Shown in pieces: positions 22,261 to 32,162 of a stretch of DNA of 64,000 nucleotides; the stretch's first letter is position 1, and the number at the start of each line of letters is the position of its first letter. The notes below the pieces were generated by a model that was not told where the DNA came from, ran no database searches, and saw only the letters and a program-made list of their open reading frames with translations. Position numbers and translations under genes: made by a program. This DNA is from Astragalus membranaceus (Eukaryota; Streptophyta; Magnoliopsida; Fabales; Fabaceae). The stretch covers positions 115,635,806 through 115,699,805 of the forward strand of contig CM076849.1 of the NCBI GenBank assembly GCA_039519185.1. Reading direction: 5' to 3'.

Positions 22261-22858
22261 GGATCCGACATGCATGTGCCCGTGGAGTTTGGGTTGCATT
22301 TTCATGCATAACTATACATTTTGTAATGTTGTTTGGATATTGTAATTTTGATGTGATTGCTGCCATTGTTACGAATCGGTGTGCCTAGTTACTTTTCTTA
22401 TGCAGTGCTTATTCCATATGTTATTAATTATGAAAAGAGACTCACCCTGCTGCTTTTTATGTTGCTTCTCATGTCGGCAACGTGCAGGTGATAGCGAGTG
22501 AAGGTTACCCTTATGCCTTCGTCTGTTAGGGAGTGTCATGCTCTGATACGTAGCACCGGGGGGTGTCTTGTGCTTATGTGTTATTTCATTTGATACTGTT
22601 AGACTGTTATTGGTGATGTATTGGATTTGTTTCGAACTTATTATTATTCCGCTGCGGTAGTGACTGTATTTAGTTGATGCGAACTAAGCAGATGTTTTAT
22701 GGTGCTATGTATCTTGTGGCTTTTAGCCGAACTATGTGATTTGAATATTGATTGATTTAATGGAGTAAATATAGCACTCTCTTATATTGTTTTCAAAAAA
22801 CAAAAAAAAGAAACTCTGATTTTATTAAATAGTAAGGTTATTAGAAGGGGGTGTTACA

Positions 22859-23003
22859 CTTGGCACCCATGAGGGTTCCCGGCCGGGCGCCATGGCCACA
22901 TCAGGCGGCGCCCATGAGGGCGCCAGGGCAGCATCAGACAGCGCCCATGAGGGCGCCTGGCAGGGCGCCATGGAAACATCAGGCAGCGCCCACGAGGGCG
23001 CCT
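22859..23003. repeat. Base-layer repeat G, piece 1: GC palindrome minisatellite
   Basis: The unit is roughly GCGCCCATGAGGGCGCC with flanks. CATGAG or CACGAG occurs at 22868, 22913, 22946 and 22991 (spacings 45, 33, 45). It continues after element E, whose TSD CGCCT was copied from the unit itself. Confidence 0.75.
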
Positions 23004-24379
23004 TGTGAGTATAGATTGCGCCTAAGGGGGGTGAATTAGGTACTTAGAGATTTTTTCGGTTTTAAAGTTGGTTTGATAAAATCTTGTTTTATGGTGAGTG
23101 TATGGAAAAAGTAAAGTGCTGGAAAGAAAAAGGACACAAGAGAATTATACTAGTTCCCCTCCACAATCCGGAGAGTACGTCTAGTCCCCTTGCCAACTAG
23201 CAAGAGATTTCACTATAGTTAGAATGATTGTACAGCCTGTTCACACCAATTGTGATGCTTACTATCTAACCTATAGGGAGATCAAAGGCTCTTAAAACCT
23301 TTAAGATCTAAACACTAAGTGCAAGAAGAACAATCCTCTTCAATGCACACACTTGCTCCAACAATCCTGGAATGCAAGGTCAAGTTTATACAAATCTGAA
23401 TTTTTGTAGAAAGTGTTTGAAATAATATGTATCAATACAAGATTGATCTTTTCTCTTGTGACAACCAAGTCTCACAATGATATACAAGTGTTCTTTATGT
23501 ATGATATGAAACTTATGACTTTGAATGAAAGTTTTGGAACAAAAGTTTCACTATAAAAATCTGGTTTGAACACTTGCCATTTTTGAAAGTTTTCAATAGA
23601 ATGTATGTATGTGAAAATTGTAGCAAGAGAGATTGGTTGATCATATTTGAGAATTGAAATACTGAAGTTTATATAGGCCTTAAAAGCACCTTTTCAAAAG
23701 AGTACCATTTGCCAAAAGTTACCATTGTCAAAGTGCCAAAGGTTCCAATTTTTGAAAGGATTCAAAAGGGTCGATACGTTCATAAACGTTCTTTAAAGTT
23801 TGCCAAATTGCAACGTTCATATATATTTGAAATGAACGTTAACGTGAATTGCTATAAACTTGAATTGCTATGAATTGATAACGTTCATATTTGATTTTGA
23901 AAAACTCACGTTTAACGTTATCAATTCTTTAACGTTATCATTCATTAATAACGTTCATATTTGATTTTGAAAGGTTTCAAAGTATAACATGTATCACGTT
24001 CAAAGTATATATTTTTTTAAACCAAGTTGAACACTCAGGCATAACATGTATAATCAATTGGCTGTAACGTTCCATGCATATACGTTCATGTAGTAAGTGT
24101 TTTTTTTTTGAAAACTCAAGTATATATAATAATATTTTATTTTATTATTATATATATTTTTTTAAAACTCATGGCATGCATGTATGATAGCTTGAACACT
24201 TGTAATCAAAAGTAAGATTTGAATGTCATATACCTTTGATCAATCATAGACAATTCTTGCACTTTGATAACTTTGAGCAAATTGAGACTTTTAACATATT
24301 TGATCCATTTCCTCTTGCACAAATGATCTCTTGATTGTTGTTGTCTTCATCAAAACCACTGAGAAGCTATGTCTTCACA
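23004..24379 (-). repeat. Element E 3' LTR (sense)
   Basis: In sense it begins TGTGAAGACATAG and ends ...TATACTCACA. It contains an AACGTT array at 23779-24088 and a TATATAA box at 23669-23675. No coding sequence. Confidence 0.92.
23779..24088 (-). promoter_or_regulatory. AACGTT palindrome array upstream of TATA in element E LTR
   Basis: About eight copies of AACGTT plus several ACGTTCAT variants in 310 bp, ending roughly 100 bp upstream (in sense) of the TATATAA box at 23669-23675. The second LTR has the same array at 28156-28475 and the box at 28053-28059. The position suggests an enhancer-like U3 module; the binding factor is unknown. Confidence 0.6.
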
Positions 24380-24623
24380 TTCTCCCCCTTTTTGACGATG
24401 ACAACCCGATATGTGAAAATTAGTTGTACTTTTGTTTCTCTACACAAGACTGCTCCCCCTGGATTAAAGCTCCCCCTTAATCCATAATTAGAGAGTTTTG
24501 AAATCTGCAAAATTTGTTAGAAAAACCAAAACAGAGCCATATTTCTCTCCCCCTTTGTCATTAACAAAAAGGATGGGAAAAACTTGACTTCATTATAGTA
24601 TATAATGAATGAGAATTGACGAA

Positions 24624-25559
24624 TTACACATCTCCTTCATCTAAAATCCCAAGTTCTCGCCGAATTTTGTAAAACGGTTCTCTTGCGAGAGGCTTTGTGA
24701 AGATATCTGCTAATTGATTATGCGTATCCACACATGTAACTTTGACATCTCCACCATGGTCGCTTCTTATGGAGGCAATTGTTAGAGATTTCTCATTTTG
24801 GATTTGTTTTGCATATTTCTTGAATGCCTTGAATGCATCACTTTTCTGCACTAAAAAGAATGTCCAAGTATATCTAGAAAAATCGTCAACAATAACTAAA
24901 GCATACACATTACCTCCGAAGCTTCTTGTTCTTGATGGACCAAATAAGTCCATATGCAACAATTGTTGTGGCCTTGTAGTGGACACCACATTCTTAGATT
25001 TGAAAGTTGATTTGGTTTGTTTCCCTTTTTGACAAGCATCACAAAGTCTATCTTTGACAAATTTCATCTTAGGCAATCCAATGACAAGATCATGCTTCAT
25101 TAATTTGTTCAAATGCTCCATATGAATATGTGCTATTCTTTTGTGCCAAGTCCATGAATCATTGTTGTTTGCCATGAGACATTTAACCTTCAAAGATAAG
25201 TCATCAAGGGATATCATAAAAATATTATTGATTCTTTTACCTTTAAGTTTAACCTCATTTGTGGCTTCATCTTCTATCAAACATTCATATTTGGTGAAGT
25301 TGATTTTGAAGCCTTTGTCGCAAAGTTGGCTAATACTAAGAAGATTGTGCTTTAGTCCTTCAACATAAAGAACATCTTCAATGGATGTGAAAGGTGGTGC
25401 ACCAACTTTGCCTATGCCAAGAATCTTTCCTTTGTTGTTATCTCCATAAGTAACATAACCCTTGGCCTTAAGCTTTAGATTTGAAAATTTGTTGATGTCT
25501 CCCGTCATATGCTTGGAACAACCACTATCGAGATACCATAGATTTGATGTGGTCTTCAA
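24624..25559 (-). pseudogene. Protease-integrase fragment fused to RNase H tail, element E (311 residues)
   Basis: Shows the copia protease site LDSGCSKHMTGD near residue 11. A GAG-pre-integrase region and an integrase zinc domain (H...H and CDACQKGK) follow, then the first catalytic aspartate in HMDLFGP and the second in IRSDHGG. At that point it jumps directly to THNQLADIFTKPL, the end of RNase H. The rest of integrase and all of RT are gone, yet the frame stays open. The ATG is not the natural start: the frame continues upstream toward gag. Confidence 0.88.
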
Positions 25560-25577
25560 GCATACCTACAGAACAAA

Positions 25578-27332
25578 TTAAGTTTTGTTAGGTACCCAAG
25601 TTGCTTTGGGTCCTTCATAGTTAGTACCCTTCTTTACCCACACATAATGCCCACTAGCCACACTAAAGTTTCTAACATGGCAAGCATTAGGTGTATGGCC
25701 AACAATACCACAATAAAAACAAGTAGGCACAAAGTTACTTCTATATCTAGGAGGATAATATTTCTTCTTAGTAAATCTTTTCTTCTTAGGATATTGATGA
25801 ACTACTTTAGGCTTGTTTACTTTTACATTGGAAGATTGGTCATTATCCTTAACAAAGATAGTAGTGCTAGAACTTGGTTTTGAAAACTTTGAATAACCAA
25901 GCCCACTTTTATCGTTTGAATATCTAATTTGTTGGCCAAGGACACCTTCCAATCCAATTTGCCCCTTTTCATATCTTTCAATAATTCTTTTCAATTGGAC
26001 AATTTGGAGAGTAAGAGATTCACAAGTATTGCATACAAAATTCTCCTTTTGTTTACTATTCATCTCTTCATTATTGAAATCCTTTTCCATTGTCTCAACT
26101 TTTTCTTTTAAAGATGAGATTTGTTTGTTTTGAGATGATATAGTTTTATATAGAATTTTGCATTCATTTAAGAGTTCATTTATAACACCTTGTACATCAT
26201 TATCAAAAAGAGAGAAATCAGAACTTACATTGCCATCTTCATCATCGGAATGGTGTGAAGCCATCAATGCTGGATTTGCACTTTCGTCACTATCCGAATC
26301 GGATGAAGAACTTATCTCATTATCATCCCATGCAACATAGGCCTTCTTATTCCTAAATTTCTTTTTGTCTTTGAGACCACCTCTCTTGAGGAGTTTCGGA
26401 CAATCCGGCTTTATGTGACCTTGCTTGCCGCACTCATAACATGTGACATCTTGTGTTGAAGTGGATGCTTCTTTATCCTTGCTTTTTGAGAATTTCTTCC
26501 TTTTCACAAAGTTAGAATTGTCAAAATTATTTTTATGGCCAAAGAATTTCCCTAACCTTTTAACAAGTAGCATGACATTTTCGTCTTCTCTCGAATCGTC
26601 ATCTTTCTCAACTTCTTTAGAATCAACTTTCAAGGCAATGCTCTTGGCTTTCTTGTCTTGACTTTCATGTTTTTGTAAGATTCCAAGTTCCGTCTCATAT
26701 TCTTGAAGTTTTCCAAATAATGTTGCAAGAGACATGTTGGATAGGTTTTTCTTTTCGGATATCGCCGTTACTTTTGGCTGCCATTCCCTGGTCAAAGATC
26801 TAAGAATTTTAAGATTAAATTCATCATTAGTAAGAGTTTTACCTAATGCCTTCAAGTGGTTGGTCAAGTGCACGAATCTCTTTTGCAAATTAAGGATGGA
26901 TTCTCCGGGCTGTATTCTGAAAAGTTCATATTCTTGACTCAAGGTATTCAATCTAGATCTCTTAACTTCGGCGGTACCTTCATGTGTTTCTACCAATGTA
27001 TCCCATATTTCTTTTGCCGTTGTGCATGTTGAAATGCGGAAGAATTCATCCATGCTAAGTGCACCTTGAAGTAGATTGATTGCCTTTTTGTCATAGAGCA
27101 CCCTTTTCTTATCATCATCATTCCATGAACCTTTAGGCTTTATAGTACCAACACCATTGACCACACTTGTAGGAACAAAAGGACCATTTTGGACAGCATC
27201 CCATATTTCTTCTCCTTGTGCTTCTAAATGAGCCTTCATGCGAATTTTCCAAAAATCGAAATATTCACCACAAAACAATGGAGGCTTGTTATTGCTACCA
27301 CCATCTTTAAATACCGGATTTGCGGAAGCCAT
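25578..27332 (-). CDS. gag: Gag protein of element E (584 residues)
   Basis: The start at 27332 lies about 30 bases downstream (in sense) of the PBS. It opens MASANPVFKDGG, the usual SIRE Gag start, with a copia-type Gag domain over about residues 20-240. Two CCHC knuckles are CYECGKQGHIKPDC near 299 and CFYCGIVGHTPNAC near 535, the second far downstream as in SIRE Gags. An acidic, serine-rich stretch and a likely coiled coil lie between them. The product would form the virus-like particle and package RNA. Pol follows in the same frame but behind a TAA (25578-25580) and a TAG (25566-25568). The frame is intact, so this Gag could still be made. Confidence 0.9.
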   Translation of the reverse strand: MASANPVFKDGGSNNKPPLFCGEYFDFWKIRMKAHLEAQGEEIWDAVQNGPFVPTSVVNGVGTIKPKGSWNDDDKKRVLYDKKAINLLQGALSMDEFFRISTCTTAKEIWDTLVETHEGTAEVKRSRLNTLSQEYELFRIQPGESILNLQKRFVHLTNHLKALGKTLTNDEFNLKILRSLTREWQPKVTAISEKKNLSNMSLATLFGKLQEYETELGILQKHESQDKKAKSIALKVDSKEVEKDDDSREDENVMLLVKRLGKFFGHKNNFDNSNFVKRKKFSKSKDKEASTSTQDVTCYECGKQGHIKPDCPKLLKRGGLKDKKKFRNKKAYVAWDDNEISSSSDSDSDESANPALMASHHSDDEDGNVSSDFSLFDNDVQGVINELLNECKILYKTISSQNKQISSLKEKVETMEKDFNNEEMNSKQKENFVCNTCESLTLQIVQLKRIIERYEKGQIGLEGVLGQQIRYSNDKSGLGYSKFSKPSSSTTIFVKDNDQSSNVKVNKPKVVHQYPKKKRFTKKKYYPPRYRSNFVPTCFYCGIVGHTPNACHVRNFSVASGHYVWVKKGTNYEGPKATWVPNKT

Positions 27333-27362
27333 TATGGATCTCTAGGAGCAGGTTACCTATAA

Positions 27363-27377
27363 CCTGCTCTGATACCA
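27363..27377 (-). other. Primer-binding site of element E
   Basis: Plus strand CCTGCTCTGATACCA is the complement of TGGTATCAGAGCAGG (tRNA-Met type), two bases from the 5' LTR. Confidence 0.9.
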
Positions 27378-27379
27378 AA

Positions 27380-28764
27380 TGTGAGTATAGATTGCGCCTA
27401 AGAGGGGGGGGGGGGTGAATTAGGTACTTAGAGATTTTTTCGGTTTTAAAGTTGGTTTGATAAAATCTTGTTTTATGGTAAGTGTATGGAAAAAGTAAAG
27501 TGCTGGAAAGAAAAAGGACACAAGAGAATTATACTAGTTCCCCTCCACAATCCGGAGAGTACGTCTAGTCCCCTTGCCAACTAGCAAGAGATTTCACTAT
27601 AGTTAGAATGATTGTACAGCCTGTTCAGACCAATTGTGATGCTTACTATCTAACCTATAGGGAGATCAAAGGCTCTTAAAACCTTTAAGATCTAAACACT
27701 AAGTGCAAGAAGAACAATCCTCTTCAATGCACACACTTGCTCCAACAATCCTGGAATGCAAGGTCAAGTTTATACAAATCTGAATTTTTGTAGAAAGTGT
27801 TTGAAATAATATGTATCAATACAAGATTGATCTTTTCTCTTGTGACAACCAAATCTCACAATGATATACAAGTGTTCTTTATGTATGATATGAAACTTAT
27901 GACTTTGAATGAAAGTTTTGGAACAAAAGTTTCACTATAAAAATCTGGTTTGAACACTTGCCATTTTTGAAAGTTTTCAATAGAATGTATGTATGTGAAA
28001 ATTGTAGCAAGAGATATTGGTTGATCATATTTGAGAATTGAAATACTGAAGTTTATATAGGCCTTAAAAGCACCTTTTCAAAAGAGTACCATTTGCCAAA
28101 AGTTGCCATTGTCAAAGTGCCAAAGGTTCCAATTTGTGAAAGGATTCAAAAGGGTCGATACGTTCATAAACGTTCTTTAAAGTTTGCCAAATTGCAACGT
28201 TCATATATATTTGAAATGAACGTTAACGTGAATTACTATAAACTTGAATTGCTATGAATTGATAACGTTCATATATGATTTTGAAAAACTCACGTTTAAC
28301 GTTATCAATTCTTTAACGTTATCATTCATTAATAACGTTCATATTTGATTTTGAAAGGTTTCAAAGTATAACATGTATCACGTTCAAAGTATATATTTTT
28401 TTAAACCAAGTTGAACACTCATGCATAACATGTATAATCAATTGGCTGTAACGTTCCATGCATATACGTTCATTTAGTAAGTGTTTTTTTTTTGAAAACT
28501 CAAGTATATATAATAATATTTTATTTTATTATTATATATATTTTTTTAAAACTCATGGCATGCATGTATGATAGCTTGAACACTTGTAATCAAAAGTAAG
28601 ATGTGAATGTCATATACCTTTGATCAATCAGAGACAATTCTTGCACTTTGATAACTTTGAGCAAATTGAGACTTTTAACATATTTGATCCATTTCCTCTT
28701 GCACAAAATGATCTCTTGATTGTTGTTGTCTTCATCAAAACCACTGAGAAGCTATGTCTTCACA
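27380..28764 (-). repeat. Element E 5' LTR (sense)
   Basis: About 1385 bp, roughly 99% identical to 23004-24379. A G run near 27404-27416 is expanded compared with the other copy. Confidence 0.92.
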
Positions 28765-28799
28765 CGCCTGGCCGGGGAACCCTTCCTCCAACAACGGTG

Positions 28800-29103
28800 A
28801 CTTAGAGGCACCATCGTTGATACTCGAGAGAGGTCAAGGAACCGGGTCGACACCCGCTGGAGGCACCACCGGGGATCGCCATCGAGGAGATCCCCCAACC
28901 GACGCAGGCATCAAAAGTACATGGACTATGAAGAAGACAACATGGCCTACCAAGAGGAGGCCAAGGTTGGCAGCATGAAGGATGATCTGACTTGTTATGG
29001 GCACAGTACTAGCAAACGCAGCACCCCCAGGGATGACCTTGAAGAAGGGAAGCTCGCCCAATACATGAATGAAGAAGAGGATGAAACTCGCGACTCTGAA
29101 TAA
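28800..29103 (+). pseudogene. Possible gag-like RS-rich coding remnant in G
   Basis: One plus frame reads RGSPSRRSPNRRR and then runs into an acidic stretch (MDYEEDNMAYQEEAK...) that ends at TAA 29101-29103. The DNA for the RS/P part is repeated nearly exactly at 51387-51425 in G piece 3, where a TAG lies just upstream. Such basic RS-rich stretches occur in some gypsy Gag C-termini, but no zinc knuckle or protease follows. Function unknown. Confidence 0.35.
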
Positions 29104-29197
29104 GGAGAAGAGCATCAGGACTCGAGCCTAAGGCTAGGCCTAGTTATGAATTTTGTTGTGTGAGTACAAATAAAATAAAAAGCAGAAACCAAGGACC

Positions 29198-29560
29198 AAG
29201 GCGCCTACGTTCGCGCCAAGTGAACGCTCAGCCCGGCACCCAAGAGGGCGCCTAGGGGGCGCCAAGTGAGAACACAACACCCAAGAGGGCGCTTGGCAGG
29301 GCGCCAAGTCAAGCACAAGCCAGCACCCAGAAGGGCGCCTGGCAGGGGGCCAAAAGATCTATCCGCGAACAATCTGGCCTCAGGCGCCCACGAGGGCGCC
29401 AACTCTCAGGAACACGACAAGGCGCCCATGAGGGCGCCAGATCCTGCTCCAAGAGGCGGAAGCCAAGACAAAGCAACAAGGCGCCCATGAGGGCGCCAGA
29501 TCCTGCTCCAAGAGGCGGCTCCATGATCAACGTGACAAGGCGCCCACGAGGGCGCCATCA
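29198..29560. repeat. GGCGCC palindrome minisatellite in G
   Basis: About eight units centred on GGCGCCCATGAGGGCGCC or variants (CACGAG, CAAGAG), with spacers of 25-50 bp. The last units share the spacer AGATCCTGCTCCAAGAGGCGG. The ORFs on both strands here (29205-29530) trace the palindromes and are artefacts. Confidence 0.8.
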
Positions 29561-29620
29561 ACAGAATAAAACACTTACCGAGAAGGAGAAACGTTGAAGC
29601 GGGTAAATAGGATGGAGACT

Positions 29621-29647
29621 CACCTATTTATAGAAGGTAAATAGGTG
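29621..29647. promoter_or_regulatory. Perfect 10-bp inverted repeat containing TATA-like core
   Basis: CACCTATTTA and TAAATAGGTG flank a 7-base spacer. On the minus strand the sequence includes TCTATAAATAGG, a good plant TATA box, so it may be the promoter of G. Confidence 0.4.
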
Positions 29648-30159
29648 AGGAGTAAATCATATCTCCAAGTTTTTATCTAGAGAGTAAAAAACTAAAGCCA
29701 AGATCATCTCTCCAAGTATGGGAGTCAGGGGTGTCATGGCGCGCTCATCTTCATAAGGCAAAGCAGCCAAGATCACGGCACCCACCCGGCGGGGATCCAT
29801 GGCATGAGACCACGATGCCTTAGGTAGAAAGCGCCAAGAAAGGCGTGGAAGTCAAGCAAATGCCGAGACCATGAGGTCACAGACACCAGAGATACCCACC
29901 TACAAGGGTGATGTCTAGTTTGCAGGCCATAACTTCATCTGTGTTTATTCGATTTAGGCGTGTAAGCATGCGTTGGAAAGCTAAGAAGCAGAGATACAAT
30001 TCTCATGTTAAGCTCGAAATCCAATTCAGACGTCCCCGCACCCAGGAAGGGAAACAAGCTGACGGCACCATGGCAAGCCAGCACCTAAGGCTCCCAGGAG
30101 GGGGCTAAATCCTGTCACGGAAGCAGCCAGCGTGGTAGGTTAGAAAATTAAAGTATGTA

Positions 30160-30411
30160 TGAGCATGTGAGTGCATGAGCGCGTGAGCAAAAAACATTGT
30201 GCACGAGCACCTGAGCAAAAAAAAAACACAGTGCACGAGCACATGAGAAAAAAAAACATAGTGCATGAGCACGTGAGCAAAAAAAACACAGTGCACGAGC
30301 ACGTGAGGAAAAAACATAGTGCACGAGCACGTGAGAAAATAAAATAGTGCACGAGCACGTGAGCAAAAAACATAGTGCACGAGCACATGAGAAAATAAAA
30401 TAGTGCACGAG
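30160..30411. repeat. 28-bp repeat with CACGTG and GTGCAC palindromes, left half
   Basis: The unit is GAGCACGTGAG + A-rich spacer + AGTGCAC with period 28 (for example 30298, 30326, 30354). It continues at 50682-51000 on the other side of solo LTR F, whose TSD ACGAG is part of the unit. The reverse-strand frames at 30105-30533 are repeat artefacts. Confidence 0.85.
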
Positions 30412-31162
30412 TGTAACACCCCGGTATTTCTATTGACCAAAAATACCCAGGTGCACATTAGTAACACGTCAGAGATATATTTCCTGCTTAGACACTGAAT
30501 ATCACTATAAATTTTTCGCTGAATATAACCCAAACAGTCTTATTTACAACAAGACAATATGGTTCTCAGACCATATTCCATCAGCATCTATAGTATTCAG
30601 TATCATACAAGAAAGCGGAAGAAAGATATACATTAAATACATAATGTTTTAGTATACAGACAACAAAAGGGAAATAAGCTTAAACATAAAGCTAGGCTAT
30701 CAGCAACCAGTCCGAGCTCAACCTACTCGTGCCTCTTGGATTTCCGCTGTCCCTGTGTCTCTGTAAAACAACAACATTTAAACAGTGAGATACAATTGTT
30801 GCACCCCGAAAAATCCCGGCTTGGGTTTCCCGATGTACAACGTGGAAAAAATTTTGGAGCCGCCACCAATATTTTAATTTTAAGACCAAAACATTGAAAA
30901 AAGGTCTTTTGGACAAGGCGGATGGTCTTTTGAAAACTAGAGATATAGGTTCGGGGGTCGATTACGTGCGAGGAAGGTGTTAGCACCGCGCACGTCCTTT
31001 CTACCGAAAGGGAACCTCTAATTAAATGTGTGGTTTTAACACTTGATTTGAAAAATACCTAGATTTGCCTATTTATTTCTTGGGAAAACTTAACAAAAAT
31101 TTTATTTTGGGGGGGAAAAAGGATTTTTAGAAAAAAAGTGCTTGACGGGACATGGCCCGCTC

Positions 31163-31686
31163 CTACGTATCTCCCGGTGCGATGGAGAATTCAAAGCTAC
31201 GTAGTTCTTGGTTGTCTTTTTGAAAAGTTTTTGTTTTTATCTTTTTTAGTGAGTTTTTGAAATAGGACGAGCATTAGCAAATGATTAAACTAGCAGAGGC
31301 TATGATGAATCACTGCTAAATACTCAAAAGAGAGAGTTGTACCGCTAGTCAAACGAACAACGGTTCTGATGGACTATTGATAACAACTCGTTTTTATTAT
31401 CTTTTTTGAAAGTGATTTTCGAAAGAGATTGATTTGTACGGTGATCAAACTAACAAAGGTTATGATGGATCACCGTTTATTATTCTTATGAGAAAAGGAC
31501 ATTGTCACTAATAGCTAAACGAACAAAAGGCTCTGATGAACTACTAGCAACAATGGGTTTGAAAATGATTTTGTTTGTTTTATGAAAATGATTAGTTTAG
31601 GGGGGTGAAAAGAATTTTTATTTGTTGCGCTTGACGAGAACGTGGCTCGCTCCTACGTATCCCAAATGGGAATCAAAGCGACGTAG
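31163..31686 (-). other. Two CTACGT hairpins bracketing a four-hairpin array in Ogre H LTR
   Basis: Outer hairpins: 31163-31204 (CTACGTA...TACGTAG, inner stem TCTCC/GGAGA) and 31653-31686 (CTACGT...ACGTAG, inner stem TCCCA/TGGGA). Between them are stem-loops at 31276-31317, 31346-31376, 31438-31476 and 31500-31555. Their loops share CATCANARCCTTTGTT in sense while the stems differ (for example ACGGTGATC/GATCACCGT and TAGTC/GACTA). The same set lies at 46976-47499 in the 5' LTR. All are downstream of the TATA box and so probably transcribed. Confidence 0.7.
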
Positions 31687-32108
31687 TTCTAATGAAAAAT
31701 GTTTTTTTGAAAGGGTTTGAAAGGGGAGGTTGAATCATCTGAGACCATCTTCCCCACTTAGAAAATGATGCACTAGGCATAAGTGGGAATCATGTGGTTC
31801 ATCATCAACAAAGACACTACAGCTAAATTAAATCACATAGGGCAATTTTGGCATGGATCAGAATGATTAAATTTTAACAAATGTAAAGACTGAAATACCT
31901 TTGATGAAGACAGATATTACAGATCTGAAGAACAAAAATGAAGCGGAGAACTGGAAAATGAGATTTGCGAGAGTTGTCTTCCCAGATCTCGTGAAAATGT
32001 TTCTGGAGCAATTCTTCTCAGATCTTGTGAAAAAAATGTGTGTAGCAATTCTTCTCTCTGATCTCGTGTGAAGTGTCCCTGTCCCCCCAAAATGTGATTT
32101 GAGGCTGC

Positions 32109-32118
32109 CTATTTATAG
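32109..32118 (-). promoter_or_regulatory. TATA box of Ogre H 3' LTR
   Basis: Sense CTATAAATAG, followed by GCAGCC. The second LTR has it at 47922-47931, and Ogre K has the identical decamer at 61136-61145. Confidence 0.75.
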
Positions 32119-32162
32119 GCTTAGGAAAGCGTAGAAATTTTTTAAAAACATTTATGGCAAGG

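Larger units (their letters stand above)
20689..22487 (+). other. Predicted intron inside element C 3' LTR
   Basis: The donor AAG|GTTAGG is weaker than in D. The acceptor TCGGCAACGTGCAG is preceded by GACTCACCCTGCTGC, a branch-like ACTCAC about 40 nt upstream. The same acceptor block occurs in A (15423) and D (53548). Motif-based only. Confidence 0.35.
15776..22858 (+). mobile_element. Element C: Tekay-like chromovirus, near full length but dead
   Basis: The remnant of the 5' LTR (15776-16060) matches 22567-22858 of the 3' LTR. Between them lie gag, protease, RT, RNase H, integrase and a chromodomain-like tail in canonical Ty3/gypsy order, then a PPT at 20261-20272. The rest of the 5' LTR lies to the left of element A, outside the window. 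The 5 bases after the 3' LTR are CTTGG, but the matching TSD is not visible. It is the most complete coding element in the window. Confidence 0.85.
20273..22858 (+). repeat. Element C 3' LTR
   Basis: 2586 bp from TGTAACGCCCC to GGGTGTTACA. It has GGGCCCATGATCC and GGCCCATGACCC motifs at 20425-20460, which resemble plant TGGGCC/site II promoter elements. A donor-like AAG|GTTAGG is at 20689, the GC palindrome field at 21005-21775, short tandem repeats at 22018-22260, GACTCACCCT ending at 22448 and acceptor CGTGCAG at 22487. No coding sequence is evident. Confidence 0.9.
23004..28764 (-). mobile_element. Element E: SIRE-type Ty1/copia retrotransposon with internal deletion
   Basis: 5761 bp with TSD CGCCT at 22999-23003 and 28765-28769. 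The LTRs (23004-24379, 27380-28764) differ at roughly 14 positions in about 1.38 kb, so E is older than D, H or I. In sense (minus): 5' LTR, PBS, long gag, a fused protease-integrase-RNase H remnant, a PPT (AAAAAGGGGGAGAA type, 24380-24395) and the 3' LTR. The two-knuckle gag of nearly 600 residues marks the SIRE (Maximus) lineage. RT is missing. Confidence 0.92.
28765..30411. repeat. Base-layer repeat G, piece 2
   Basis: Continues the GC-rich repeat of piece 1 after the E insertion. Holds, in order, a short coding-like remnant (28800-29103), a GC palindrome minisatellite (29198-29560), a perfect inverted repeat with a TATA-like core (29621-29647), a copy of the shared LTR block (29928-29983) and a 28-bp G-box repeat (30160-30411). 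I cannot assign G to a known family; it may be part of a large gypsy LTR or UTR. Confidence 0.6.

Noticed and set aside
27400..27420. Expanded G run in the E 5' LTR as a G-quadruplex
   Set aside because: A single homopolymer, absent at this length in the other LTR, is as likely a slippage or base-calling artefact.
30105..30533. Reverse-strand frames rich in Cys, Phe and His (142 residues and others)
   Set aside because: They arise from the 28-bp G-box repeat and run into the LTR of F.
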